Shown: piece after piece, positions 25,199-33,422 of the stretch
Layout: every line of letters begins with the position of its first letter
Position numbering within the stretch: position 1 is the first letter of the stretch
NCBI GenBank assembly: GCA_002294185.1
Contig: DBFD01000056.1
Coordinates: 1-57,354, forward strand
Origin: Paracoccus sp. UBA889
Lineage (GTDB): Bacteria > Pseudomonadota > Alphaproteobacteria > Rhodobacterales > Rhodobacteraceae
Length of the DNA: 57,354 nucleotides
Direction of reading: 5' to 3'
Program-made: the position numbers and the translations under genes
Notes under the pieces: model-generated
The model's database searches: none
Seen by the model: the letters and a program-made list of their open reading frames with translations, nothing else
What the model was told of the DNA's origin: nothing

Positions 25199-25867
25199 AT
25201 GTATCAGTTCAACTTCCAGCCCGTCTTCGAGAACCTCGACCTGCTGCTTTACGGGGCGCTGCTGACGGTGCGTTTGTCGCTGGCGGCGATGGTGCTGGGG
25301 CTGGCCGTGTCGGTGATGGGTGCGGTTGGCAAGACATCCGGCATCCGGCCGCTGCGCTGGCTCATCGACGTCTATGTCGAGGTCATTCGCAACACGCCCT
25401 TCCTTGTCCAGATCTTCTTCATCTTCTTCGGCCTGCCGGCCATCGGCATCAGCATGTCGCCCAACACCGCGGCGCTGGTCGCCCTGGTCATCAATGTCGG
25501 TGCCTACGGGACCGAGATCATTCGCGCCGGCATCGAATCGATCCCGCGCGGCCAGATCGAGGCGGGCCGGGCCCTGGGCCTGACCCCGGTGCAGATCTTC
25601 AGGTATGTGGTGGTAAAGCCGGCGCTGCGGAACATTTATCCCTCTCTGACCAGCCAATTCATCTACCTGATGCTGACCTCCAGCGTGGTCTCGGTCATCT
25701 CGGCCAATGATCTGGCCTCGGCGGGGGCCGATCTGAACGCGCGGACCTTCGCAAGTTTCGAGATCTATCTGGTTCTGACGGTCATGTATTTTCTGCTGGC
25801 CCTTGGCTTTTCGACGCTGTTTGCCACGATCCGCCGCGTGTTCTTCACCTATCCTGCGAGCCGCTGA
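25199..25867 (+). CDS. polar-amino-acid-type ABC permease 1
   Basis: This 222-residue inner-membrane protein is one half of the transport channel. It has about five membrane helices and the His/Glu/Gln permease (HisMQ) pattern: LVRLS-like entry LYGALLTVRLSLAAMVLGLA, YVEVIRNTPFLVQIFFIFFG, and the EAA loop EAGRALGLTPVQIFRYVVVK. GGGGAGAG precedes the ATG. It is followed by the second permease with a one-base overlap. The substrate is uncertain; members of this family also move sugar acids and opines. Confidence 0.9.
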   Translation: MYQFNFQPVFENLDLLLYGALLTVRLSLAAMVLGLAVSVMGAVGKTSGIRPLRWLIDVYVEVIRNTPFLVQIFFIFFGLPAIGISMSPNTAALVALVINVGAYGTEIIRAGIESIPRGQIEAGRALGLTPVQIFRYVVVKPALRNIYPSLTSQFIYLMLTSSVVSVISANDLASAGADLNARTFASFEIYLVLTVMYFLLALGFSTLFATIRRVFFTYPASR

Positions 25868-26523
25868 TGATCCGCGAATTCTCGGCCTCTGACATCCTGT
25901 TCATCGCCTCGGCGGCACGCTGGACCCTGATCCTTTCGGCCATTGCGTTTCTTGGCGGCGCCATCGGCGGGCTGGGCATCGCGCTGGCCCGGACATCGGG
26001 CGGCACGCTGCTTCGGCGCGTCGCTGCCGGATTCATCCAGATCTTCCAGGGCACACCGTTGCTGATGCAGTTGTTTCTGGTCTATTTCGGGCTGGCCGTC
26101 GTGGGGCTGCCGATCAATCCGCTGCTGGCAGCCGCTGTCGCGCTGACCTTTCACGCCAGTGCCTATCTGGGCGAGATCTGGCGCGGCGCCATCGAGGCCG
26201 TGCCCTCGGGTCAGACCGAGGCATCGATGGCGCTGTCGCTGTCCTACACCGACAGGATGCGCCATGTCGTGCTGCCGCAGGCGATGCGGCTGGCGGTGGC
26301 GCCGACGGTCGGCTTTCTGGTGCAGCTGATCAAGGGAACCTCGCTGGCCTCGATCATCGGCTTTACCGAACTGACCCGCGCCGGTCAGATCATCAACAAC
26401 GCCACCTTCAAGCCATTTCTGGTGTTTGGCACGGTGGCCGCGCTTTATTTCATCCTGTGCTGGCCGCTGTCGCTGCTGGCGCGCAGGCTCGAGGCGCGGA
26501 TGCGCCGTGCCGTCACCCGCTAA
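25867..26523 (+). CDS. polar-amino-acid-type ABC permease 2
   Basis: This 218-residue permease partners the preceding one. It shows FIQIFQGTPLLMQLFLVYFG, the EAA loop EASMALSLSYTDRMRHVVLP and the usual C-terminal GFTELTRAGQIINNATF. Its ATG shares one base with the previous stop. The length and number of helices (about five) are normal for the family. Confidence 0.9.
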   Translation: MIREFSASDILFIASAARWTLILSAIAFLGGAIGGLGIALARTSGGTLLRRVAAGFIQIFQGTPLLMQLFLVYFGLAVVGLPINPLLAAAVALTFHASAYLGEIWRGAIEAVPSGQTEASMALSLSYTDRMRHVVLPQAMRLAVAPTVGFLVQLIKGTSLASIIGFTELTRAGQIINNATFKPFLVFGTVAALYFILCWPLSLLARRLEARMRRAVTR

Positions 26524-26550
26524 ACCCATCTCGTCACGGAGGAGAAACTT

Positions 26551-27348
26551 ATGAAACTGACCCGTCGTCTGTTCACGACCCTTGCCGCCTCGGCGCTGGC
26601 TGCCGGGCTGGCGCTGCCCGCAACTGCCGCCGATCTGGCCGCCATCGAGAAGGCCGGCACCATCAAGATCGGCATGCTGGTCGATTTTCCGCCCTTCGGC
26701 ATCCAGGACGCCTCGGGCAATCCCGATGGCTATGATGCCGATGTCGCCAAGGCGCTGGCAAGATATCTGGGCGTCGCGCCACAGATCGTGCCGGTGACGG
26801 GGCCGAACCGCATCCCCTACCTGCTGTCGGGGCAGGTCGATGTGCTGGTCGCCTCGCTCGGCATTACCGAAGAACGCGCGCGGAAAGTCGATTTCTCCAA
26901 GCCCTATGCCGGGATCAGCATCGCGGTCTATGGTGATAGCGGGCTTGAGGTCAGCGACGCGTCCGGTCTGGCAGGCCAGTCGATCGCCGTCGCCCGCGCC
27001 TCGACCCAGGACAGCGGCGTGACCGCCATCGCGCCCGATGGCACGGATATCCGCCGCTTCGACGACGACGCGACAGCGGTCCAGGCGCTGATGTCGGGTC
27101 AGGTCAAGTTGATCGGCGTGTCGAACGTGGTCATGTCGCAGATCGGCAAGGCCACCGGCGATCGGTTCAACAAGAAGTTCGACCTGTCCAGTCAGGTGCA
27201 GGGGATCGCCGTGGCGCCCGGATCGGACGCGCTGTTGGAAAAGGTGAATGCCTTCGTCGATCAGGCGACGACCGACGGCACGCTGGACAAGATCCACGAG
27301 AAATGGCTGGGCGAGCCGCTGCCCGACTTCGTGAAGCAAGCCCAGTAA
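26551..27348 (+). CDS. ABC substrate-binding protein, family 3
   Basis: This 265-residue periplasmic protein should capture the substrate for the two permeases. A signal peptide covers residues 1-25 (TRRLFTTLAASALAAGLALP, cleavage after ATA-A). The SBP_bac_3 fold is shown by GTIKIGMLVDFPPFGIQDA, GYDADVAKALARYLGV and SLGITEERARKVDFSKPYA, and ends with GTLDKIHEKWLGEPLP. GGAGGAG precedes the ATG. A strong stem-loop just after the stop may stabilise its mRNA so that it exceeds the rest of the operon. Confidence 0.9.
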   Translation: MKLTRRLFTTLAASALAAGLALPATAADLAAIEKAGTIKIGMLVDFPPFGIQDASGNPDGYDADVAKALARYLGVAPQIVPVTGPNRIPYLLSGQVDVLVASLGITEERARKVDFSKPYAGISIAVYGDSGLEVSDASGLAGQSIAVARASTQDSGVTAIAPDGTDIRRFDDDATAVQALMSGQVKLIGVSNVVMSQIGKATGDRFNKKFDLSSQVQGIAVAPGSDALLEKVNAFVDQATTDGTLDKIHEKWLGEPLPDFVKQAQ

Positions 27349-27357
27349 GTCAGGCGC

Positions 27358-27381
27358 CGCCCGGCCGGATGCGGCCGGGCG
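27358..27381 (+). promoter_or_regulatory. intercistronic stem-loop after the binding-protein gene
   Basis: CGCCCGGCC (27358-27366) and GGCCGGGCG (27373-27381) form a perfect 9-bp GC stem with a 6-base loop. It lies between the binding-protein stop and the ATPase start with no T-run. This fits an mRNA-protecting or partially terminating hairpin. Confidence 0.6.
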
Positions 27382-27402
27382 TTCCGCGAAGGGAAAAGGA
27401 TC

Positions 27403-28137
27403 ATGACCGAAAACGCCATCACCATGCGGGGCGTCAACAAGTATTACGGCGGATTTCACGCCCTTGTCGATGTAGACCTGACGGTCAGGCGGGGCGAGCG
27501 GATTGTCATATGCGGCCCGTCCGGGTCGGGCAAATCCACGCTGATCCGAACGATCAATCAATTGGAGCCGATCGAATCCGGTTCGATCGTCGTGGACGGG
27601 GTGGAACTGAAAGCGGGCGGCGACAACGTCGCGAAGATCCGGCGCGATGTCGGCATGGTCTTCCAGTCCTTCAACCTGTTCCCGCACATGACGGTCCTGG
27701 AAAACTGCATGCTGGCGCCGATGAAGACGCGCAAGGTGACCCGCGCCGAAGCCGAGGCGACGGCGCGGCAATATCTGGATCGGGTGAAAATCCCCGAACA
27801 GGCCGAGAAATATCCCGCCCAGTTGTCCGGCGGGCAGCAGCAGCGCGTGGCGATCGCGCGGGCATTGTGCATGAAACCGCGGATCATGCTGTTTGACGAA
27901 CCGACCAGCGCGCTGGATCCGGAAATGGTCAATGAGGTGCTGGAGACGATGATCGACCTGGCGCGGGACGGGATGACCATGCTGTGTGTCACGCATGAGA
28001 TGGAATTCGCTCGCGCCGTCGCCGACCGGGTGATCTTCATGGACAAGGGCGTCATCGTCGAGGAAAACGCGCCCAATGAATTCTTCGGCAATCCACAGAA
28101 CGAACGCTTGCAGACCTTCCTGGGCCAGATCGCATGA
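27403..28137 (+). CDS. amino-acid-type ABC transporter ATPase
   Basis: This 244-residue ATPase powers the transporter. It has Walker [12 protein letters not shown] at about residue 37, the Q-loop in [16 protein letters not shown], signature [15 protein letters not shown], Walker [16 protein letters not shown] and the switch His in CVTHEME. This is a GlnQ/HisP-like protein of normal length. Its stop overlaps the start of the dehydrogenase gene by ATGA, so the operon continues. Confidence 0.93.
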   Translation: MTENAITMRGVNKYYGGFHALVDVDLTVRRGERIVICGPSGSGKSTLIRTINQLEPIESGSIVVDGVELKAGGDNVAKIRRDVGMVFQSFNLFPHMTVLENCMLAPMKTRKVTRAEAEATARQYLDRVKIPEQAEKYPAQLSGGQQQRVAIARALCMKPRIMLFDEPTSALDPEMVNEVLETMIDLARDGMTMLCVTHEMEFARAVADRVIFMDKGVIVEENAPNEFFGNPQNERLQTFLGQIA

Positions 28138-29053
28138 GCCGCCCCCCCGTTCTGGCGCTGGCCGATCTGAAGCCGCAGGACATGGCCGAAAGGCTGCGCG
28201 CGGATTACGATGTCGTGCACGACATCGACGTGGCGGGCGATGCCGAAATCGTCCTGACGGCAGGCAATATCGGGCTGTCGGCCACGCAGATGGCGAAATT
28301 GCCCCGTCTGCGCCTGATCGCGGTGAACGGGGTCGGAGTCGATGCTGTCGATCTGACCGAGGCGCAGCGCCGCGGCATTGCCGTGACGACCACGCCCGAC
28401 GTGCTGTCGCTGGCCGTGGCCGAGATGGCGCTGGCGCTGGCGTTGGCCTGCGGTCGGCGCATCGCCGAGGGCGATCGCTTCCTGCGCGCCGGAACCTGGG
28501 CTGCGGGTGCCAAGCTTGCGCTTGGCAGCTCCGTGCTGGAACGCCGGGCCGGGATCCTGGGCTATGGGCGGATCGGGCGCAGGCTGGCCGATCTGCTGCG
28601 CGGAATGGGGATGCAGGTTTTCTATACCGCACGCGCGGAAAAGCCCGGCGCGCCCGATACCTTTCGCCCTGACGCGCGGCAGTTGGCGCGCGATTGCGAT
28701 GTCCTGTTCGTGACGGCGGCGGGGGGCGCCGGGACGCGCGGTCTGGTCGATGCCGACGTGCTGGCGGCGCTTGGATCCGAAGGGATCGTCGTCAATGTCG
28801 CGCGCGGCCCGGTCGTGGATGCCGAGACGCTGGCGCGGGCATTGTCCGAAAGGGTCATTGCCGGGGCGGGACTGGATGTCTTCGACGACGAGCCATGCGT
28901 GCCGCGGGCGCTGCTGGACGCGCCGAATTGTGTGCTGACGCCGCATGTCGGCTCGGCCACCGCCGAGGCGCGGCGCGCGATGGCGCAACTGGTGCTGGAC
29001 AACATCCCGCCCATGTCGCCGGCCGGCCGCTGCCGACGCCATACGCGACATGA
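28134..29053 (+). CDS. D-2-hydroxyacid dehydrogenase, frameshifted near its C-terminus
   Basis: The protein resembles NAD(P)H-dependent hydroxypyruvate/glyoxylate reductases. The Rossmann motif is [17 protein letters not shown] near residue 140. The catalytic Arg is in [10 protein letters not shown], the Glu in DVFDDEP and the His in LTPHVGSAT. The frame is normal through LVLDNI (residue 291, base 29006). A one-base loss near 29007 then throws it out. In the shifted frame it would finish [14 protein letters not shown] and stop at 29051-29053, a typical ending that overlaps the next start. As sequenced, the frame instead stays open to 29963 and fuses with the hydratase. Whether this is real or a sequencing error cannot be told here. 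Confidence 0.8.
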
Positions 29054-29250
29054 CCATGCGCTCTCTCTGCATCGGAGGGCCGCTGGTCGAATACTCGGCG
29101 TGTCCGGATGCGCCCTCGACCTTCGACCCGCGCGCGGGCGGAGACACGTTGAACACCGCGATCCATCTTGCGCGGCCAAGCGCGCGGGATCAGGTCCGCT
29201 ATCCGTCCTGCCTGGGCGCCCTTTTCCCGGAACAGAGGGCAACAGCATGA
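29050..29250 (+). pseudogene. kdgK-like PfkB sugar kinase with internal deletion
   Basis: This 66-codon frame begins like a PfkB-family 2-keto-3-deoxygluconate kinase: MRSLCIGGPLVEYS, then PRAGGDTLNTAIHLAR with the substrate-binding G-D-x-x-N-x-A element. After about residue 54 it jumps to GALFPEQRATA, which resembles the usual C-terminal end (GAL-I-P) of these kinases. Intact kinases have about 300 residues, so roughly 700 bp appear to be missing from the middle. The ATP-binding region and catalytic Asp are gone. Its start overlaps the dehydrogenase stop (ATGA), and its stop overlaps the hydratase start (ATGA), so the original operon borders survive. Non-functional as kinase. Confidence 0.65.
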
Positions 29251-29963
29251 CGGTATCCGCTTTCGACGTGGCCTCGGCCGCCGAACTTCTTCTGAAGGCA
29301 CGCGGGCAGGGGTCACCCGTTGCCGTCACGGCGCCCGAACCGGCCGATCGCACGGCGGCCCGCCAGGTGCAAGAGGCGGTGATGGCAGGGCTTTGCGATC
29401 CCGGCGGCGTCTGGAAGATGGCGCTGCTTGGCGGCGTCACCCGCGAGGCCGCGATTCTGCCGCGCGCCTTGTTGCACGAAACCGGGACCAGGCCGATCCT
29501 GCCCGGCCATGCCGCGATCGAGGTCGAAACGGCGCTGATCCTCGACCGTGATCCCGGCCCAAGGCCGACGCTCGACGCCATTGCCGAAATTCGTCTGGCG
29601 TTCGAGTTCGTCGCCTCGCGTCTCCGGGGGAACTGCGCACCTCTCTGGAAGATGGCCGACAGTTTCAGCTCGGCCGGCATCGTGATGGGTGAACCGATCG
29701 GCGGCTGGCGCGACGGGCTGCCCGATCGGCTTGGCATTGCGCTGACGATTGACGGCCTTCCGGCTGCCGCAACCGAGACGCCGGCCCCGATTTCGGATGC
29801 GCTGGATTTTCTGGGCTGGCTATCAAGACACGCCGCAGCGCAGGGACGAAGGTTGAAACAGGGCGACGTGATCATCACGGGCGCCCGCATCGGGCCCGTT
29901 CCATTGGCCGGAGCATCGCGGGCACGCGCCGTTGCGCTGGGCGCTTCGGTAAGTCTTGGTTGA
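29247..29963 (+). CDS. 2-keto-4-pentenoate hydratase-like protein (FAH superfamily)
   Basis: This 238-residue protein matches the MhpD/hydratase branch of the fumarylacetoacetate hydrolase superfamily in length and pattern: VWKMALLGGVTREAAILPR, a metal-ligand-type AAIEVETALILDRD, and the C-terminal LKQGDVIITGARIGPVPLA. It would add water to, or cleave, a 2-keto acid in the cytoplasm. The ATG at 29247 overlaps the kinase remnant's stop. It is in frame with the upstream dehydrogenase because of the frameshift there, so a 609-residue fusion could be read. With a hydroxyacid dehydrogenase and a keto-sugar-acid kinase remnant it suggests sugar-acid catabolism. Confidence 0.7.
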   Translation: MTVSAFDVASAAELLLKARGQGSPVAVTAPEPADRTAARQVQEAVMAGLCDPGGVWKMALLGGVTREAAILPRALLHETGTRPILPGHAAIEVETALILDRDPGPRPTLDAIAEIRLAFEFVASRLRGNCAPLWKMADSFSSAGIVMGEPIGGWRDGLPDRLGIALTIDGLPAAATETPAPISDALDFLGWLSRHAAAQGRRLKQGDVIITGARIGPVPLAGASRARAVALGASVSLG

Positions 29964-30197
29964 CGAGGTCAGCAGGGACAAGGCCAGCGGAAAGTCCGGC
30001 TGCGCCATCCGGTCACTTCTCGCGATGCAAATGACGATTCGGCGCCTGCGATAGGGGGATTCCACGTAAAAAATATTCATAAATCAATTATTTTAATGGT
30101 TTGGGAGAAGGAAGGCCGCTTCATCCCACGCCCTGTCCGCCGCGCGCCCTCGGTCTGTTCCGATGAAACGGGCCGGGAACGGTCGCGCCGCCGACCG

Positions 30198-32465
30198 CTA
30201 TTGGTCCTGCGGCATGAGGCCGATGCATTCCTGCGTCGCGGCGTCCACCGCGTCGCGGGAATACGGCATGGGGACATAGTTCCCGGCGGCCCAGAGCGGG
30301 GCCAGGTCGTCGTAGTGGCTCTGGCCCGGCACGCCGGATTGCCCCGGTGCGTTGATCCAGACGCTGTTGTCCCATTGTCCCACATCCAGAACCATACGCA
30401 CCGACGCACCATTGCTGACCCGGAAATCGGATGCCTCGTAGTGACCCATCATGACGGTTGTGCTGCTGCCGCCGGTGGCGAGTGGGCCGACATCATGTGT
30501 GGCGCCCAGGGGTGTCAGCGCGTGGTCGAAATAGCCGTTGTGCAAGTCGCCCCAACGCCATTGTGTCACATCCCTGCCAAAGATTGACCGCGTGTCGTCC
30601 CATGCCGCAGCAAGAGTATCCGAAAGGATCTGGCCATGCCCGGGATCGTCTTGCAGCATCCGCGCAAGCGTGGGGATATTGCCGGGCGCCAGATATTTGC
30701 GCAGTTCCGGATCGGGGGCGAACTTTTCCAGCATCGCGGGACGAAGATGGCGGGAAAGCCAGATCTCGTAGAGCAGGGCAGCGGCACTGTCCGCCGTCGC
30801 GTGGCCGTCCCAGCCACGCAGAAGATCGGCAGCCGGGCCGTCGGGCAGCAGCGCGATCAGCGCCATCGCGATGGCCGAGAAAGTGTCGGTCTGCAATGCG
30901 CAATTGCCCGCGATGTCCCGTGCGCGGTCCGCAGAGATCACCTCGGCGATACGATCCGCGCGGCCGTCCTCGAACCACTCGAAGCCGATCGGATGCGCGT
31001 CATGGTCCCAACTCGCCGGCAGGTTCATCTCATTGGCGGAATGGACGAAGCCGCTGACAGGATTCTCGACTGCGGGAAGATCGGCGGCGGTCATGTAGCC
31101 CTGCCATTCATGCGCGCCATCGCCGGAAACGGGCATCAAGCCACGCCAGCCGGTGCGCCTTGGCACATAGGCGGCGGGCTGCCAGCAGATGTCGCCCGCA
31201 CAATCGGCATAGATCATGTTGACCGACGGCGCACCCCAGGTGGTCAGCGCCTCGCGGAAGGCCGGCATCGTCGTCGCACGCATGGATTTGAGGCTTGCCA
31301 TGTAGGGCGCGGTGCCGGGATCGGTGAACACCGTCCGGATGGCGACGGCGGTGCCGCCCTCGTTGAAGACGACCGGCCCGTGCCGGGTGAAAAGAAGTGG
31401 CAGCGTCTGGTCCGCACAGCCCTTGACCGCGAAGATTTCGTCGACGCGTGACATCTTCTCGGTCCCCTCGCCGTATCGGTAGGCGGTTCCCGCATCGTCG
31501 GTCCGGTATATCATCACATCCTCCTGGTCGGCGCAGAAGATCGTGAGGCTGAAGGCGGCGCTGCCGTTGTGGCCGGCCATGATGCCCGGGGATGAGGGTT
31601 CGCCCGCCCCGATGAGGTCGAGGTCCGGCGCGCTCAGATGCACCATGTAGCGCAGCGACGGCGCGGCATGAAGTCTGTGCGGATCGCTTGCCATGATGGC
31701 GCGGCCCGTATCGGTCCGTGCTGGGGCGATGGCCCAGTTGTTCGATCCCTCCATTGACGGTGCGCGCCTGACGGCCCTGCGAGCATCGACGGAGGACCAC
31801 AGGGGCGCGTCCTGCAGCGGGGCGTTCAAGCGGTCTTCGCTGAACGTGACGGGGGCGGTGGCCAGTTCATAGACGGCAAGCGCATCGGCGGGCAGGGCCG
31901 CGTCATCGGCCTTGTCCCATTCCTCCCGGGGCACGGACGGGGACAGTGGCACACGCAGAAGGTCGGTCGCGGGGTCGGCCAGTCCGTGCACCTGCATCCG
32001 CGCCAGTTCCGACGCGGCGTTGCGCATGAGGCAATGGGTGCGGATGCGCACCACATCCTCGGGCGCCCAATAGGCGGGCCTGGTGCCGAGGCGTTCGAAC
32101 TCGGGCGGAAGGGGCAGGGTGCCGTCGTCCACCAGATCGACGGCAGCATTGATGCCTTGCGCGAAGGCGGTGCAAATCCGTTCCGCGTCATCGCCATATG
32201 CGGCCCATTCCGGCGCCATGTCGCCGCGATACAGGAACAGGCGCGCCGCCCGGTCCTGCATCAGATAGCCGGGGCCAAAGTCGGCGGCCAGCAGACCCAG
32301 CCCGCGCTTGCGCCACAGGTCGATCTGCCACAAGCGGTCCCGCGCGGCATTGAAGCCCTGCACGAAGAAGGCGTCGCGCGTGCTTCGCGCGCGAATATGC
32401 GCCAGGCCCCAGCGGTCGATGGAGATGCTGGCAGGGGCCGAAAGGCCGGGGAGGGTGAGGTCCAA
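30198..32465 (-). CDS. penicillin-acylase-family (Ntn) amide hydrolase
   Basis: This 755-residue enzyme should hydrolyse an N-acyl bond. It has the N-terminal-nucleophile layout: an alpha chain (ISIDRWGLAHIRARSTRDAF, then FNAARDRLWQIDLWRKRGLG), a linker, and a beta chain starting at the Ser of MEGSNNWAIAP near residue 240. HNGSAAFS and MIYADCAGDICWQPAAY follow the family pattern. No signal peptide is visible, unlike periplasmic homologues, so it may act in the cytoplasm on imported substrates. The start is TTG at 32465, with GGAG seven bases upstream. It lies 12 bp after the IclR gene and is probably co-transcribed with it. Possible substrates include N-acyl amino acids, lactams and acyl-homoserine lactones. 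Confidence 0.87.
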   Translation of the reverse strand: MDLTLPGLSAPASISIDRWGLAHIRARSTRDAFFVQGFNAARDRLWQIDLWRKRGLGLLAADFGPGYLMQDRAARLFLYRGDMAPEWAAYGDDAERICTAFAQGINAAVDLVDDGTLPLPPEFERLGTRPAYWAPEDVVRIRTHCLMRNAASELARMQVHGLADPATDLLRVPLSPSVPREEWDKADDAALPADALAVYELATAPVTFSEDRLNAPLQDAPLWSSVDARRAVRRAPSMEGSNNWAIAPARTDTGRAIMASDPHRLHAAPSLRYMVHLSAPDLDLIGAGEPSSPGIMAGHNGSAAFSLTIFCADQEDVMIYRTDDAGTAYRYGEGTEKMSRVDEIFAVKGCADQTLPLLFTRHGPVVFNEGGTAVAIRTVFTDPGTAPYMASLKSMRATTMPAFREALTTWGAPSVNMIYADCAGDICWQPAAYVPRRTGWRGLMPVSGDGAHEWQGYMTAADLPAVENPVSGFVHSANEMNLPASWDHDAHPIGFEWFEDGRADRIAEVISADRARDIAGNCALQTDTFSAIAMALIALLPDGPAADLLRGWDGHATADSAAALLYEIWLSRHLRPAMLEKFAPDPELRKYLAPGNIPTLARMLQDDPGHGQILSDTLAAAWDDTRSIFGRDVTQWRWGDLHNGYFDHALTPLGATHDVGPLATGGSSTTVMMGHYEASDFRVSNGASVRMVLDVGQWDNSVWINAPGQSGVPGQSHYDDLAPLWAAGNYVPMPYSRDAVDAATQECIGLMPQDQ

Positions 32466-32477
32466 TCGTCTTCTCCT

Positions 32478-33290
32478 TCAGAAGCGGCTGATGGCGCGGG
32501 CGGCCTGCTGGCCGGGGGGGACGACACGCTGCACGAAATCGGCGGGCGTCCATTCCGCCAGCGAGCCCGCGATGTGTATCGCCGCGACCGGATCGCCATT
32601 TGCGTCCATGATGGGAAAGCCGGCGGCGATTTCGCCCGACAGGATCTGGCTGATGGCCAGCGCATATCCGTCCGCGCGGGTCTGGGCGATCCGGGCCATG
32701 ATCTCGTCCACGTCCGTGATCGTATGGGGCGTGAAGGGACGCCGGTCCGACGCCTCGACGATGGCCCGCGCACGATCCGGCGACAGGCGCGACAGCATGG
32801 CCCACCCGCCCGAGGTGCAGAAACTCGGCACGCTGTGGCCCACCAGCGTGGCGTTCAGGGTCTGGCGTTTGGTTTGCAGACGGATGGCGTAGATCACGCG
32901 GGCATTGTCGAACAGCGACAGGTCCACCCGTTCGCGCACCGCTGTGCGCAGTTCCTGCAAGACCGGCGTCGCCAGCCGCACCAGCGGGTCGAGCCGCAGA
33001 TAGTCCAGCGTATGATCCAGCAGGCGTATTCCCGGCAGGAATCCGTTTCCGTCCGAATCGCGGCGAATGTAGCCCAGCACGCGAAGGGTATGGATCATGC
33101 GCTGCGCCGCCGAGCGGTCGATCCCGGCGCGCTCGGCGACCTGGGTCAGCGTCAGCGGGCCATCCGCGTGGTGAAAGGCCGACAGCACCGTCATCGCCTT
33201 TTCCACCGACTGCACGAACAGCGCGCTGGCCCGCGCCGCGTCGGTCAGGTCGCGCCGTCCGGGTTCTGCCCGCGTCGTATTTCTGGGCAT
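32478..33290 (-). CDS. IclR-family transcriptional regulator
   Basis: This 270-residue regulator probably controls the acylase and the divergent peptidase-transporter operon. The N-terminal winged helix reads SVEKAMTVLSAFHHADGPL, LTQVAERAGIDRSAAQRMIH, and the effector domain runs from about residue 105 (VRERVDLSLFDNARVIYAIR) to the end, with GWAMLSRLSPDRARAI and VAAIHIAGS. The AAGGAT just upstream supports the ATG at 33290. A promoter and perfect inverted repeat lie in the gap to the divergent gene. Confidence 0.9.
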   Translation of the reverse strand: MPRNTTRAEPGRRDLTDAARASALFVQSVEKAMTVLSAFHHADGPLTLTQVAERAGIDRSAAQRMIHTLRVLGYIRRDSDGNGFLPGIRLLDHTLDYLRLDPLVRLATPVLQELRTAVRERVDLSLFDNARVIYAIRLQTKRQTLNATLVGHSVPSFCTSGGWAMLSRLSPDRARAIVEASDRRPFTPHTITDVDEIMARIAQTRADGYALAISQILSGEIAAGFPIMDANGDPVAAIHIAGSLAEWTPADFVQRVVPPGQQAARAISRF

Positions 33291-33314
33291 GTGCTATCCT
33301 TCGTGACGGCGCTG

Positions 33315-33344
33315 TTGACTTGACGTAAGGCCAGCTTCTACAAT
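33315..33344 (+). promoter_or_regulatory. sigma70-like promoter for the M81 peptidase operon
   Basis: TTGACT (33315-33320) and TACAAT (33339-33344) are 18 bp apart, close to consensus. The start point would fall near 33351, about 70 bases before the peptidase ATG. Confidence 0.6.
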
Positions 33345-33361
33345 TTCTATACGATGCAGTT

Positions 33362-33378
33362 GTATTGCTTGGCAATAC
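33362..33378 (+). promoter_or_regulatory. perfect inverted repeat, candidate IclR operator
   Basis: GTATTGC-TTG-GCAATAC is a perfect 7+3+7 repeat placed about 10 bp after the predicted start point of the promoter at 33315-33344. Binding here would block transcription of the peptidase-transporter operon. The adjacent IclR protein is the obvious candidate binder, by inference. Confidence 0.5.
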
Positions 33379-33422
33379 TTAGGTCCTTGCGGACCGATCG
33401 CGGGGAATCGAAGGGATTGGGC

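Noticed and set aside
25849-28632. Very long minus-strand open frame (927 codons) opposite the ABC operon
   Set aside because: It lies antisense to five well-supported genes and its translation is Arg/His/Gln-rich with no domain; it is a high-GC codon-bias shadow.
28134-29963. A genuine bifunctional dehydrogenase-hydratase gene
   Set aside because: The middle ~80 residues are Arg-rich and not protein-like, a one-base shift restores a normal dehydrogenase end, and a kinase remnant occupies the linker in another frame.
30198-32465. Beta-lactam resistance gene
   Set aside because: The penicillin-acylase family hydrolyses side-chain amides, not the lactam ring, and the neighbours indicate nutrient use.
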